Shown here: piece after piece, positions 1 through 9,513 of the stretch
Numbering within the stretch: the stretch's first letter is position 1
How the letters are laid out: each line of letters begins with the position of its first letter
Assembly: GCA_902812385.1 (NCBI GenBank)
Contig: CADDZD010000004.1
Coordinates: 1 to 64,000 of the forward strand
Origin: Clostridia bacterium
GTDB taxonomy: Bacteria > Bacillota > DSM-12270 > Thermacetogeniales > Thermacetogeniaceae
Reading direction: 5' to 3'
DNA: 64,000 nucleotides
Made by a program: the position numbers and the translations under genes
Notes under the pieces: model-generated
What the model was told of the DNA's origin: nothing
What the model saw: the letters and a program-made list of their open reading frames with translations, nothing else
Databases searched by the model: none

Positions 1-158
1 GAAGCAGTTCGCAACTTGTTACGCAGCATCCCAGAGCTGTCCCGAAGCGAGCCGTCGTCCTGTCCGGCCTGGAATCGGGAGTCGAGCGGTAGACCGGCGG
101 GTAAACTTGATGTATTTTCAGGGCAGAGTCTTGGTTTCGCAAACCAAACGGGCCGCTC
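1..158. other. Left-edge non-coding segment
   Basis: No convincing gene is visible. A short dyad, TTGGTTT-CGC-AAACCAA at 131-147, could form a 7-bp hairpin downstream of the leftmost minus-strand gene. It is not followed by a T-run on that strand, so a terminator role is weak. Confidence 0.4.
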
Positions 159-1088
159 CTACTTAGGGGCGTCAAACAGCCTCTGCTCCCCTCCGGTCAG
201 GAAACTCCGCGGCTCATCCCCCACCAGGCCCACGATTCCGTACTCCTCCGTCAAGGGGTCGAAGACGTAATCCTTGAGGAGGCGGAAGTTTTTGATTTCT
301 CCCGTGCTGCGGACGTGGATACGCGGCCCTGTGCACCGGAACCGTTCCTCCCCGATGCAGATCCGCTTTTCGCCCGCCGGGGTAAGTGGAAGGTCCTGGG
401 AGATTACATCCTTGACCAGGCGCTCCACCAGGGCAAGGTCCACCTGCGGCGGTTTCCTGGAGTAGCAAAGCATAAAGCCGTGGCGCACGTCCCCGTGGTC
501 ATCGGCAGGGGGAACCCCCATCTGCTCCAGCACCTTCTGGGTGATGTCTTCTGCCGAATGGGCCATTTTGCGGTAACACAGGGAGGGAAAAACGATCGAC
601 TTGATCTCCTCCGGGTAGGGGCCGAAGATTCCCGGCCTGGCAATGATCACCTCTTCCCCTACCCCGACCAGGACATGGGCGTTCCTCTTGATAAAGGGAT
701 AGAGCATCTCAAAATGCTCCACCACCACCCGGCAACCTTCGAAAACCGCCTTGGTGACCGCCTCGGCAAGCAGGCCGGGCTGGGTGAAGGCCAGTTCGAA
801 TCTCATGTCCAGGTGGTAGGTGTGGTGTTCAAAGCTGCCGTTCTCTGCATCATGCAGCAACGGCAGGGGTCGCACATTGATCCTCTCATCGTCGTTGGAG
901 AGCTCCAGGCCGGGGAACATCCCCTGGATTAACAGGGACTTGCCCGCTCCGGCGTCCCCGATCACCCCGATCAGCAGGTCGTCGGCATCCAGGTAGCGGT
1001 GGGTCAGGTGGGCTCCCAGTTCGTGAATTCTCTTCTTTCCTCGGGGCGCAAAATAAACCGAGTGCATCAAATACTCATGAACCTTCAT
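159..1088 (-). CDS. P-loop protein with alanyl-tRNA synthetase-like additional domain
   Basis: About 309 aa. A Walker A motif GDAGAGKS lies near residue 48 of the chosen frame, and a downstream segment RKMAHSAEDIT has the look of the His-containing alanyl-tRNA synthetase editing-type domain. It is the last gene of the methylaspartate operon and overlaps the DUF4387 gene by 14 nt. I chose the ATG at 1088 because the G-rich stretch just upstream sits at a workable distance; an ATG six bases upstream (1094) is equally in frame. Proteins annotated as alanine-tRNA synthetase second additional domain-containing occur in anaerobes, and to my knowledge none has been tested. The context (glutamate mutase, MAL, AtuA, DUF4387) suggests a role in the mesaconate branch. 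It is not a tRNA synthetase, because no synthetase core is present. Confidence 0.75.
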   Translation of the reverse strand: MKVHEYLMHSVYFAPRGKKRIHELGAHLTHRYLDADDLLIGVIGDAGAGKSLLIQGMFPGLELSNDDERINVRPLPLLHDAENGSFEHHTYHLDMRFELAFTQPGLLAEAVTKAVFEGCRVVVEHFEMLYPFIKRNAHVLVGVGEEVIIARPGIFGPYPEEIKSIVFPSLCYRKMAHSAEDITQKVLEQMGVPPADDHGDVRHGFMLCYSRKPPQVDLALVERLVKDVISQDLPLTPAGEKRICIGEERFRCTGPRIHVRSTGEIKNFRLLKDYVFDPLTEEYGIVGLVGDEPRSFLTGGEQRLFDAPK

Positions 1089-1410
1089 CCTCATCCCCCC
1101 AGGGCAGCCATAAATCCAGTAAAGGCGCGTGCTGCTGCGCACCGTAAATGTCCCTTTCCCCCAGATCCCCGCAGGGCAGAGGCCTCTTCATGGTAGCCTT
1201 GAAAGCGCAGGCGGGGTCGAAGTATACCACCTCCAGGATGTCCTGCTCGGGCACCCCGTAGAGGCGGGCGATCAATGCCGCGTTCAGGCTGTTGCTTCTT
1301 TTTACCCGCTCGTAACCATCCCTGTCTTTGAATATGATGTCCAGGGTCAACTCGTAGGGGCCGGCGTTCTTGGTCCTAATCACCTGGGCGAGTTCAACCA
1401 GCGGCTTCAT
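1075..1410 (-). CDS. DUF4387 family protein
   Basis: 111 aa from ATG 1410, preceded by GGAGGTGCGGTC; the reading frame extends further upstream, but that part lies inside the AtuA gene. ATGA overlap (1407-1410) with the stop of the AtuA gene shows translational coupling. The sequence (MKPLVELAQVIRTKNAGPYE near the start, then a FDPACAFKATMKRP segment) matches what I know of DUF4387, a small acidic protein usually found directly after AtuA/DUF1446 genes, as here. Function is unknown. The constant pairing suggests it is a second subunit or partner of the DUF1446 protein, here in the methylaspartate pathway. Confidence 0.8.
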   Translation of the reverse strand: MKPLVELAQVIRTKNAGPYELTLDIIFKDRDGYERVKRSNSLNAALIARLYGVPEQDILEVVYFDPACAFKATMKRPLPCGDLGERDIYGAQQHAPLLDLWLPWGDEDEGS

Positions 1411-2765
1411 GACCGCACCTCCTCGAAGCTGACCGGGAAGATTTCCCGGGGGTGAGCCAGAGTGATCAAATGGTGTACAGAAAAGACGTAGGCTGCGCCG
1501 ACCTTGAAATCGGAGGGCGAGTAGGGAAAGGCCAGGTTCCCGGCGGTGGAAAGCCTCCCGGGGAAACCGAAATGCAGCATGGTGGACCGGGCAAAGCCGC
1601 ATACCGCTTCCGCCAGTTCCTCCGTCTCCGCCACCGCTTCCAGGACGATCCCCACCTCGTGGCCCGGTTCCGGGCGGGGCTCCTGCTTTCCCATGACCCC
1701 GTCCCTGCCGTAGACGTGAAAGTTCAGGCTGAACCTCCGGCGCTCGGAACTGAAGTTGTCCTCCGTGCGCTCCCGCACCCCTGCCAGTATTTCCTCCAGG
1801 GCGGAGATAAACCTGGGGTCCCGGGCACCCGCAATGGAGACGACACGATAGCCGATCATCCTCGCCCCCTCTACCTTGACCGTGTACGGTGAAACCGGGC
1901 GGAAGCGGCTCCCCTCGACGGCCACCCTGCGACCGGTAACCTGCCGGAAGGAGGTCCCATGCAAATCAAGAATACCGCCGGGGCCCGGGAGCAGGTAGGG
2001 GTTGCTCTTTTCGTACAGGGTGTGGGCCGCCACCGAGGCTACGGTGGCCTGCCTTTTCGGGCTGGCCGCCTCCACCAGGAAGCGGCTTTCTTCCAGCAAC
2101 CCGATCATGCAGTCGCTCCCGCTCCCCGGGACTGCGGCGATGGCGGCGCATTCCAGGATCTTGCCCAGGTGCAGGGCCAGTCCCGGATCGAACCCCTCCT
2201 TGATGGGGAGGGCGGCAAACACCGCCGGGTCATAGCAGCGCCCCGCCAGGACAACCTCCGCCCCACCGTCCAGGGCTTCGATCAGCGGCTCGACACCCAT
2301 CTGCGCCACCAGGTTGGTGCTTTCGGTTATAATCTCTTCCGTAAGTTCCGGAACCGGTCCCAAGGGGCTGACCCGCCCCTGACGGAGCGCTTCCGCAAGG
2401 TACTGCTTCGAGACATCCGCCGGGATTGCCGCCATCCTGAAGGAGAGCCCTTCCTCCCTGGCCACCTCCAGGATAATCTCCCGGCACCACTCCAGGTGCT
2501 GCCTGGCCCCGGAACCCCCGGCGGTCCCGATCAAGAGGGGAATCCGCAGGGTGCGTGCCGCCCGCAGCAGGAAGGTGAGATCCCGCTTGACCGCGCCCCG
2601 GGGCACGAAGGACTTGCCGGAACCCAGGTAGTAGGGCCCAGGGTCGGTGGAACCGGCGTCCACGGCGATGACGTGGGGCCCGCAGGAAAGGCCGTTTTCA
2701 AAGGAGCCCGCGGGAAACCCGTAACCCAAAATAGCGGTCGGGGAAAGCAAGACCATCTGTTTCAT
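1407..2765 (-). CDS. AtuA-like acyclic terpene utilisation family protein (DUF1446)
   Basis: 452 aa, ATG 2765 in ATGA overlap with the stop of mal. The N-terminal half has the DUF1446 features: VIAVDAGSTDPGPYYLGSG, LLIGTAGGSGARQHLEW and a GRCYDPAVFAA segment. AtuA was named from citronellol/geraniol catabolism in Pseudomonas, but no terpene gene is nearby. In anaerobes the family with DUF4387 sits next to glutamate mutase and methylaspartate ammonia-lyase. I infer a step on mesaconate, citramalate or a related C5 branched acid. No mesaconase or citramalate lyase is visible in the window, so this pair might replace or assist such a step; that is speculation. Confidence 0.82.
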   Translation of the reverse strand: MKQMVLLSPTAILGYGFPAGSFENGLSCGPHVIAVDAGSTDPGPYYLGSGKSFVPRGAVKRDLTFLLRAARTLRIPLLIGTAGGSGARQHLEWCREIILEVAREEGLSFRMAAIPADVSKQYLAEALRQGRVSPLGPVPELTEEIITESTNLVAQMGVEPLIEALDGGAEVVLAGRCYDPAVFAALPIKEGFDPGLALHLGKILECAAIAAVPGSGSDCMIGLLEESRFLVEAASPKRQATVASVAAHTLYEKSNPYLLPGPGGILDLHGTSFRQVTGRRVAVEGSRFRPVSPYTVKVEGARMIGYRVVSIAGARDPRFISALEEILAGVRERTEDNFSSERRRFSLNFHVYGRDGVMGKQEPRPEPGHEVGIVLEAVAETEELAEAVCGFARSTMLHFGFPGRLSTAGNLAFPYSPSDFKVGAAYVFSVHHLITLAHPREIFPVSFEEVRS

Positions 2766-4021
2766 CCGACCACATCCCCGTCTCTTTTATACCGCAGGAT
2801 CCGCAGGGCACGGTGCATCTCGTTCACCACCACCATCATCCCCTCGTCCACCCCCATCCCCGGCTTGGCCAGCATCTGGTCGGGACGGGTGGACAGGGCG
2901 ACGTGTACGCAGACCCGGGCGGAGCGGTCGGTCTCGTTGCAGGTCCCGCCCAGGTAGGCCCCGCACCCGCGTTCCCTGGCGTAAAGGATGGCCTCCACCG
3001 TGTTGTTGATGCCGCCCAGGTCCGGGGTCTTGACCTGGACCATATGGCCAGCTCCGGCATCCACGAAATCCCGGACGTCCTCCAGGGTGTTGCACCACTC
3101 ATCGGCTACGATCTCAACGGATACTCCCTTGACAACCAGAAGAATCCTCAATTTCTGTAGGGCCTCCATCTGCCCGGCCTTGGAGCCCATGTCGACGGGT
3201 CCCTCGATCCGCAGCTTGAGGGGAGCGGCCGCGCCCTCCAGCCGGGCCAGGTAGTCGGCGATCCTCTCGAGGTTGTTCTCAAAGGCCAACCCCAGGGTGC
3301 CGTACACGTCGATGTGCAAGACGGGACGGTAGTCCTCCCCTGCCAGTTCCCGCACCCGCCTGCTCAACCAGCCGACGTAATCGTAGAGCTTCTCCCCGTT
3401 CCTTCCCAGCTTCAGTTCCACGTTGTTGATCAACCCATGGGGCAGGACGTCGGCCCGCTTGATTATTGCCTTATCCGCATTGGTAAACCGTTCGTCTCCC
3501 GTCTGGGCGAAGACCGGAACGGGTTCCAGGACCAACCCGGTCCCGTATTCGTCGGCCAGCACCTCGCACATCAGCCTGCGCTCTTTCAGGGCCACGGCAT
3601 GGAGCAGGGCCTGGGTCAACCCGTAGCGGATGGCGGTATGCAGGCGCCTGCCGTCCGGCCCGGGCAGGGAGTCAAACTCCTCCGCCATCTCCCGGAATCC
3701 CGTGATTTCCCTCCCTTTAAGCCTTTCTCCAAGGTATTCTTCCACCAGCGAGACGTAATTTTCTGCCAGAAATAAAGGGTCACGGCCACCAGCCCCCGAG
3801 TACTGGACGGCTGCACAGTCCCCGTAAGCCATCTCCCCGCCGGAGAGGAGCAGCATGATGCTCAGGGACTCCCCACGCTGCCTGACAGAAGAAAATCCCG
3901 GAGTGCGCGGTTCCCCACGGTAGGCCGCACCGTCTTCCCCGGCACCCATTTTGATCGCCAGCTGGTCGTCAAAGAAAAAACCTGTCAGCCCCGGAGAGGC
4001 CAAAACCTTCTCAATACGCAT
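2762..4021 (-). CDS. mal: Methylaspartate ammonia-lyase
   Basis: 419 aa, close to the usual 413 aa. Enolase-superfamily enzyme that eliminates ammonia from (2S,3S)-3-methylaspartate to give mesaconate. The catalytic base is Lys331 in VQVKTPDLGGINN, the same number as in Clostridium tetanomorphum MAL. Metal ligands Asp238 (HIDVY), Glu273 (RIEGP) and Asp307 (VADEW) are present, as is the His of DVLPHGLINN at about 195. The gene lies 4 nt downstream of the mutase E subunit gene and overlaps atuA by ATGA, so it acts directly on the mutase product. Fully intact. Confidence 0.95.
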   Translation of the reverse strand: MRIEKVLASPGLTGFFFDDQLAIKMGAGEDGAAYRGEPRTPGFSSVRQRGESLSIMLLLSGGEMAYGDCAAVQYSGAGGRDPLFLAENYVSLVEEYLGERLKGREITGFREMAEEFDSLPGPDGRRLHTAIRYGLTQALLHAVALKERRLMCEVLADEYGTGLVLEPVPVFAQTGDERFTNADKAIIKRADVLPHGLINNVELKLGRNGEKLYDYVGWLSRRVRELAGEDYRPVLHIDVYGTLGLAFENNLERIADYLARLEGAAAPLKLRIEGPVDMGSKAGQMEALQKLRILLVVKGVSVEIVADEWCNTLEDVRDFVDAGAGHMVQVKTPDLGGINNTVEAILYARERGCGAYLGGTCNETDRSARVCVHVALSTRPDQMLAKPGMGVDEGMMVVVNEMHRALRILRYKRDGDVVG

Positions 4022-4025
4022 TTTT

Positions 4026-5477
4026 TCACCTCGGTTTGCCCACCAGCCGGCCCTTGCTGATGGCGTAAATATCGTCGATCACCATTCTGAAGCCGGGCTC
4101 CCGCTTCTCCTGCCGGCCTCGTTCCTCAATTTTCTTCCTGTGAAAATTTTTTATTTCATCGGATAAGGGAAGGTTGCCCGTGTTCAGGAGCCTGATCGCC
4201 CCGTTGCCATCCCGCACCGGCATGATGCCTCCCCGGGTCACCCTGGAAGGGGCGAAAGGAACGTCAAGGACTCCCGCCGCAAAAGACCTGACGGTTCCAA
4301 TGGCCAGATCCCCGTCCCCCAGATCCAGTACCCTGTCAAATATTTCCTGTACCTCTCTTTCAATCACACCTTCCTCTTCCCGCAGCTCCGGAGTCTCGGG
4401 AATGTGCTGCTCCGCCAGCATCCTGAGCACCTGGCGGGTGCAGAGCAGCCCCGCCACGTTGGCCTCCAGGCTGGGCACACCCAGGGCCTCGTGGGGTGTT
4501 TTCACGATCACCTTACCGGCACCTGCCAGGGCTGCAGTAGCCGCTCCCCAGGCAATCACCCCCAAGGCCCGCGACTCCTCCTGGGGGAACCCCCCCATCC
4601 ACTGGTGAAAAACCGTGGTCAGGAGTACGTCGGAGTAGCCGAAGCGGTCCAGGTAGCTTCTCCCCAGCCGGGCCAGGGTTCGCAGGGCCGCGGCGTCCTG
4701 GATCAGGTTCCCTCCCTGCCCGTAGCCTATGGCGATGCTCTTGACCCCTTGTGCAGCCGCCAGCAAAGCCTCGATAATCCCGATCACATGGGAAATGAAG
4801 GGGGGAACGAGGGTCCCCGTCAGGGGGCCGAACATCTCCCGGTTGATAATGATACCGTGTTCGGCATAGACCCCGCACAGGCGGTCCACATACTGCCAGT
4901 CATGCAATGAGCGTTCCAGGGGCACATCCTTGGCATAGGGGATGTTGTAGGATATCCCACCGCCCTCAAAATCCGTAAAACCCGCCGCCAGCGTTATTTC
5001 GGCCAGGAGCCGGGCGTCGGGAGTGCCGTGCCGCACCTGTACCGGAACACCGGTTGCCTCGATAATCCTGCGGCACTCTTTCACCCCGTAGTTAACCGCC
5101 GGGAGCCCGTTCAGCATGGAGCGCCCGGCTGTCCTGGATTCCTCGATCCCCCTGGCGGCCTCGGCGTAGCGGTTCTGGCGGGTGTAGGAGTCGATGGTGG
5201 TGGGCAAAAAGTCGGCTTCCCCTTCTTTTTCCAGAGATCTCAGCAGGGCAATGTGCTCGTCCACCAGGGCGACACCCGCCCGGGGCTGCAGGAAAATGCG
5301 GCCCTCCGCCTGACCCGCCAGGAGTTTGTGATAGGATACCTTTTCTTTTGGTAAAGCTTCGTGATACTCAAATGCCTCATCGAGGTCCACCTCCCTGCCG
5401 GTAGGCCAGGCATTCAGCACCTCGCCGCGCTCCTGCATGAAACGTTCGATGTCCCACTTGCGGTTTTGCAGGCTCAA
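4026..5477 (-). CDS. glmE: Glutamate mutase epsilon (E) subunit
   Basis: 483 aa. TIM-barrel catalytic subunit of adenosylcobalamin-dependent methylaspartate mutase, which converts L-glutamate to 3-methylaspartate. Segments seen: QVRHGTPDARLLAE (substrate region), FEGGGISYNIPYAKDV and AIGYGQGGNLIQDAAALR. I chose TTG at 5477: the SD GGGGAGG lies 8 nt upstream and the TTG overlaps the TGA stop of glmL (TTGA), whereas the upstream in-frame GTG at 5486 abuts the SD. The length then agrees with clostridial GlmE. Works with the S subunit two genes upstream. Confidence 0.95.
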   Translation of the reverse strand: MSLQNRKWDIERFMQERGEVLNAWPTGREVDLDEAFEYHEALPKEKVSYHKLLAGQAEGRIFLQPRAGVALVDEHIALLRSLEKEGEADFLPTTIDSYTRQNRYAEAARGIEESRTAGRSMLNGLPAVNYGVKECRRIIEATGVPVQVRHGTPDARLLAEITLAAGFTDFEGGGISYNIPYAKDVPLERSLHDWQYVDRLCGVYAEHGIIINREMFGPLTGTLVPPFISHVIGIIEALLAAAQGVKSIAIGYGQGGNLIQDAAALRTLARLGRSYLDRFGYSDVLLTTVFHQWMGGFPQEESRALGVIAWGAATAALAGAGKVIVKTPHEALGVPSLEANVAGLLCTRQVLRMLAEQHIPETPELREEEGVIEREVQEIFDRVLDLGDGDLAIGTVRSFAAGVLDVPFAPSRVTRGGIMPVRDGNGAIRLLNTGNLPLSDEIKNFHRKKIEERGRQEKREPGFRMVIDDIYAISKGRLVGKPR

Positions 5478-6850
5478 ACAGTACACCTCCCCGCATGCTT
5501 TAGCGTCTCCCTCAGCAGTGCCCGCGCCGCTTCAGGATATATGTCCACCAGCAGCCCGATGGCGGCTAAAATATAGGCGCTATCAAGGAAACAGTCCGGC
5601 CGGCGCGGTGTCAGGGCCAAAGGGTCACCCTGCCTGAGAGACTCTTCGATCAGGCCGCAGGGGTCCACTGCATGCACCAGTACCCCTCCCGTGCCCACCA
5701 GCACCTCCACCCCGGTCAGGTCCTTCCCCTCCTGGAACCAGATCCTCCCTTCCGGAGTATAGGCCTCAGTCAGACGGCCGGCATGCCGCCGCAAGGCTTC
5801 CCTGATACATGCGATTGCGAAGGCACGATCGAACTCCTCCTCCCTCTCATTACGTGGGATTGCCTCTCGTACCGCACTCACCCTTGCGGCATACGCCGTG
5901 AGCTCGTCCCCACCGGCGGCAAAAGGAAGAAGAGACAGTACGGCGTTTTCGCCTACTGCCTCCAGCAAGGACAGGACGCTCACCCGGACCCCCAGATCCC
6001 CTTCCACCGTGCGCTTGGCAAAGGGCTCGGGCAGTCCCTTGTAGATGCACCCTGATGTTCTCGGTTTTCCTTCACAGAAGGAATGCACGTCGGTAGTCGC
6101 CCCCCCGATGTCGATGAGAACAACATCCTTTTCCAGGGTTTTCTGCAGAAGCTCCCCGGCCTTCATCACCGCCAGGGGGGTGGGCATGGCCAGCCCGGCT
6201 TCCTGCTGGATCCGTTCCAGGCCCCTGGCTTTCGTGATCTCCTCCAGGTAGAGATCCCTGATCGCCTTCCGGGCGGGCTCCGGGTTGAGCACATTGACCT
6301 CAGGCATGACGTTCTCGGTTACAACCACCCGGGGAACACCGCTTTCCAGGATTGCCGCAGCCTGCGATGCCACCACTTTGTTGCCCGCCACCACCACCGG
6401 AACCCCCAGTCCTGAACCTGCAATCAGAGAGGCGTTCTCCAGGATGGTCCTGCGCTCCCCCCCGTCGGTGCCTCCGGCCAGCAGCAGCAGGTCCGGCCGC
6501 AGGTTTTTAATCTCTTCGATCTCCCGCAGGGTAAGGGTGTAGGCGTAACTGGCCACGACCCTGGCACCGGCTCCCAGGGCAGCCTCCCGGGCCGCCTTCA
6601 CCGTCAGGGCAGGCACCAGGCCGACGGCCACGATCCTCAAACCACCTGCGGCGGAACTGCAGGCCCGTTTGATCTCGATTCCCTCCAGCAGCCTGGGCGG
6701 AAAGCTTCCCAGGGCTTCGACAAGCCCCTCTCTCAGATCCGTAGCCGCCGTGGTGGGAGCCTGGGCGGTTCCGAGCAGCCCGGGCGGATCAAGGTTGGCC
6801 AGGGTAACCTTGGTAAAGGTGCTGCCGAAATCGATCAACAAAGCCTTCAT
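5474..6850 (-). CDS. glmL: Glutamate mutase-associated ATPase MutL/GlmL
   Basis: 458 aa. Actin/Hsp70-like (ASKHA) ATPase with the phosphate-1 motif [11 protein letters not shown] at the N-terminus, [11 protein letters not shown] and [14 protein letters not shown] as the second phosphate and adenosine regions. Genes of this type lie between glmS and glmE in clostridia, and MutL is regarded as the reactivating chaperone that exchanges damaged B12 cofactor. ATGA overlap with glmS upstream and TTGA overlap with glmE downstream give tight coupling. The hydantoinase/oxoprolinase fold family is related, but the neighbours settle the identity. Confidence 0.92.
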   Translation of the reverse strand: MKALLIDFGSTFTKVTLANLDPPGLLGTAQAPTTAATDLREGLVEALGSFPPRLLEGIEIKRACSSAAGGLRIVAVGLVPALTVKAAREAALGAGARVVASYAYTLTLREIEEIKNLRPDLLLLAGGTDGGERRTILENASLIAGSGLGVPVVVAGNKVVASQAAAILESGVPRVVVTENVMPEVNVLNPEPARKAIRDLYLEEITKARGLERIQQEAGLAMPTPLAVMKAGELLQKTLEKDVVLIDIGGATTDVHSFCEGKPRTSGCIYKGLPEPFAKRTVEGDLGVRVSVLSLLEAVGENAVLSLLPFAAGGDELTAYAARVSAVREAIPRNEREEEFDRAFAIACIREALRRHAGRLTEAYTPEGRIWFQEGKDLTGVEVLVGTGGVLVHAVDPCGLIEESLRQGDPLALTPRRPDCFLDSAYILAAIGLLVDIYPEAARALLRETLKHAGRCTV

Positions 6851-7260
6851 GCGCCGAGATCCCTCTTCAAATCGACAATGGCCACCTCAGGCAGGGTTCC
6901 CGGCGGATATACCCGGTCAAACCCCATTTCCCTGAAGAGCTTTTCCACTTCGGCAAAGGTCCGCTTGCCCACAACCAGGTTGCCTCCCACGTACAGCAGG
7001 ATATCCCCGATGCCGGACTCGCAGCATTTTTCCCTTAAACCCCGGCAGTCCATCTCACCGTGGCCGTACAGGGAGGAAACCAGGATCGCCCCGGCATCGC
7101 TTTCGATGGCGGCGTTGATGAATTCCTCCTGGGAAACCATCACCCCGAGGTTGACCACTTTGAAACCGGCCTGGCTGAGGCTCATTTCCAGGATCTTGTT
7201 ACCGACCGCGTGCACATCGGCACCGATCACACCCAGAACTACCGTGTCTTTCCGCGGCAC
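6847..7260 (-). CDS. glmS: Glutamate mutase sigma (S) subunit, B12-binding
   Basis: 137 aa, the standard size. Carries the base-off/His-on cobalamin signature DxHxxG as DVHAVG (Asp15, His17, Gly20), then [13 protein letters not shown] and [12 protein letters not shown], which line the corrinoid tail pocket. His17 is expected to ligate cobalt. Starts with GTG 7260 preceded by GGAGG at 7-nt spacing. The S and E subunits assemble into the active mutase. Lies 56 nt after the methyltransferase corrinoid protein gene, which shares the same fold but differs in sequence and partner enzyme. Confidence 0.95.
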   Translation of the reverse strand: MPRKDTVVLGVIGADVHAVGNKILEMSLSQAGFKVVNLGVMVSQEEFINAAIESDAGAILVSSLYGHGEMDCRGLREKCCESGIGDILLYVGGNLVVGKRTFAEVEKLFREMGFDRVYPPGTLPEVAIVDLKRDLGA

Positions 7261-7316
7261 CGGCCCCGCCTCCTAAAAATAGCTTTCCCGAAAATACTGT
7301 TTTGAACAGGCCGGGG

Positions 7317-7949
7317 TTAATTCAAGAGTTGCTTGCAGAGTTCCACGGCGGTTCCGGCATCCGGAGCATAGCCGTCGGCGCCGATCTCTTCCGCATACTC
7401 CTGGGTGACCGGGGCGCCTCCGATGACAACCTTAACCTTACTGCGCAGCCCCTCTTTGTCCAGCGCTCTGATGACCTCCTGCATGACCGGCATGGTGGTG
7501 GTAAGCAGGGCGGACATTCCCACCACCTGTGGCTTGTGCTCCTTTACCGCCTGCACGAACTTTTCCACCGGAGCATCCACGCCCAGATCCACGATGCTGA
7601 ACCCGCTGCTCTCCAGCATCATGATCACCAGGTTCTTGCCGATGTCGTGCAGATCCCCCTTGACCGACCCCATTACCACCTTACCGGCGGTGGGGATATC
7701 GGTTCCACCGATCTTTTCTTTCGCCAGTTCGACGCCAGCTTTCATGGCCTGGGCGGACATCATCATTTCCGGCACGAACATTTCTCCCTCTTTGAACCGC
7801 ACACCCACTTCATTGATACCGGGTATCAACCCCTCGTTGATGACCCTGAGCGGGTCTTCTCCCGCTTCCAGCAGTTGCTTCGTGGCATCTTTCACCTTTT
7901 GAATGTCTCCGGTGATTACCAGTTCGGCCAGTTCTTTAAGGCTGCTCAT
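7317..7949 (-). CDS. Corrinoid protein of an MttB-type methyltransferase system
   Basis: 210 aa, typical of MtbC/MttC/MtgC-like proteins. An N-terminal helical cap (residues 1-85, EAGEDPLRVINEGLIPG and EMFVPEMMMSAQAMK) is followed by a B12-binding Rossmann domain with GDLHDIG (His101 as cobalt ligand). It would accept a methyl group from a methylated amine via the MttB-family proteins just upstream and pass it on, probably to THF through the methyltransferase at 28191-28991. ATG 7949 follows GGAGGG. The three genes mttB2-mttB1-corrinoid protein form one transcription unit leading into glmS. Confidence 0.9.
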   Translation of the reverse strand: MSSLKELAELVITGDIQKVKDATKQLLEAGEDPLRVINEGLIPGINEVGVRFKEGEMFVPEMMMSAQAMKAGVELAKEKIGGTDIPTAGKVVMGSVKGDLHDIGKNLVIMMLESSGFSIVDLGVDAPVEKFVQAVKEHKPQVVGMSALLTTTMPVMQEVIRALDKEGLRSKVKVVIGGAPVTQEYAEEIGADGYAPDAGTAVELCKQLLN

Positions 7950-8035
7950 GAATATCCCTCCAGTTTTTTCAGATTTATGTTAAATAACCTGCCGCAGGGC
8001 TCCGCGTAAGTTCGGCCAATAGCCAATGCCGGGAA

Positions 8036-9487
8036 TCAGCCGGCCAGCCTCTCCTCCGCCCGGCGCAGGATGCCGTCGATCTCCCGCTCAGCATCGGGGG
8101 CGAGAGGCACAGGCCGGTAAGCCTCCATGATATCGCGGAGTTTCTCCCTGATCCGGGCTCCCATGGTCCTGGAGCCTTCTGCCGCCCAGGCGTCGTAGTT
8201 ATTGAAATCGGACAGGTTACCCCGCCAGCTTTCCCTGAAGTGCCGGGCGGTGTGTTCATCCCCCAGGAAGTTGCCGCCGGGGCCCACACGCCTGATGGCT
8301 TCCACAGCCAGGTAGTCCGGAGTCGTGTCCACTCCGCCGAGCATGTACCTCACCCGGGAGATCACCTCATCGGTCAGCACCAGCAGTTCCAGGGAACCGG
8401 TGCGCCCGGATTCGATGTAGAAGACATCGTGCATCAGGTTGCACCCCTGCAGGGCGCCTATCAGTGTGAACATGGTTCCCTCCACCACGGCCTGCTCGTC
8501 GAAGGCCTTGGAACTGCTGCACCCCGCGTAACCCCAGGACGGCAGGGAGTAATAGCGGGCCAGGTCGCACAGGCATCCCTGGAGCAGCAGCGCCTCGGGT
8601 ACGGAGTAAACCGCAACCATTGTGCCCATGTCCAGGGGGGAATCGCCGTATCCGTAGAGGAAAGGGGCACCGGGATTCTTCAACTGGTGCACCACCAGCC
8701 CGCAGAGGGCCTCGGCGTTGGCCTGGACCACCGTTCCGGCCACCGTAACCGGTGTGGAGGCTCCGGCCACAGCACCACAGGCGAAATTGACCGGAATCCT
8801 GTTTTCCGCGGCCAGCAGGAGTTTGTCCACCGATTCGAAGGGAAGCTGCAGCGGCGAGGTAGGCTCACAGTACAGGGCAAAGATCGGCCGGTGCTTGAGG
8901 GCCTCCGTACCGCCGGTGGCAGCGGCTGCCATCTCGAAGATGTCTGCCACCGTCCCCCTGTCCTCGGCAATCACCACCTGGGGCTTCACGCTGTTCTTGA
9001 GCATCAGGGCATACTGGGTTCTGTTGATCATGCGCCTGTCGACGTCCGACAGCAGCCCCATGGACATGACAAAGTCGAGGTTGGGAAGGGCGTCGACCAC
9101 CCGCAGGGCCGTGGCAACGTCGGAACTCTGCCAGGGCCTTCGCTCGCCGGTAAAGGGGTCAAGGTAGATCAGGGTATCGGAACCCGCCCCAAAGTAGACA
9201 TTCGACTTCTCCAGCCACAGGGCCGGTTCGCCCAGCCTGTTGTAAAGGGTGATCCTCGATGGAGCGGACTCAAGCGCCCGCTTCACCAGGGCACTGGGAA
9301 TATAGATCCGGCCGCCGGCGTCAGTGTAGGCCCCTGCCTGCTTCAAGAGGTCCGCCGCCTCGTCGTGGTGCACAACAACGCCCACCTCTTCTAGGACGCG
9401 GCAGCTGGCGCTGTGGATCTCCCGGATCTGTTCCGGGGTTAGGGTTCGAAAAGCCATTCCTGCTCCGTGCTTGCTGGCGTATTCCAT
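8036..9487 (-). CDS. Non-pyrrolysine MttB-family corrinoid methyltransferase (first copy)
   Basis: 483 aa. Trimethylamine-methyltransferase superfamily: the N-terminal FRTLTPEQIREIHSASCRVL start and FGAGSDTLIYLDPFTGER segment are typical. There is no in-frame amber codon, so it lacks pyrrolysine; such members (MtgB, MtpB, MtcB, MtyB) demethylate glycine betaine, proline betaine, carnitine or butyrobetaine rather than trimethylamine. The ATG at 9487, with GGAGG 8 nt upstream, is preferred over the adjacent TTG. The substrate cannot be read from the sequence. The setting beside histidine-degradation genes makes N-methylated histidine a candidate. Weakly similar in sequence to the second copy at 9579-11039, so a substrate difference is likely. 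Confidence 0.9.
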   Translation of the reverse strand: MEYASKHGAGMAFRTLTPEQIREIHSASCRVLEEVGVVVHHDEAADLLKQAGAYTDAGGRIYIPSALVKRALESAPSRITLYNRLGEPALWLEKSNVYFGAGSDTLIYLDPFTGERRPWQSSDVATALRVVDALPNLDFVMSMGLLSDVDRRMINRTQYALMLKNSVKPQVVIAEDRGTVADIFEMAAAATGGTEALKHRPIFALYCEPTSPLQLPFESVDKLLLAAENRIPVNFACGAVAGASTPVTVAGTVVQANAEALCGLVVHQLKNPGAPFLYGYGDSPLDMGTMVAVYSVPEALLLQGCLCDLARYYSLPSWGYAGCSSSKAFDEQAVVEGTMFTLIGALQGCNLMHDVFYIESGRTGSLELLVLTDEVISRVRYMLGGVDTTPDYLAVEAIRRVGPGGNFLGDEHTARHFRESWRGNLSDFNNYDAWAAEGSRTMGARIREKLRDIMEAYRPVPLAPDAEREIDGILRRAEERLAG

Positions 9488-9513
9488 CAAAACAACCTCC
9501 TGAAAAAATGATC

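Noticed and set aside
8005-8025. Sigma-54-like site upstream of the corrinoid protein gene
   Set aside because: TGGCCGAACTTACGC has the spacing but lacks TTGC at -12.
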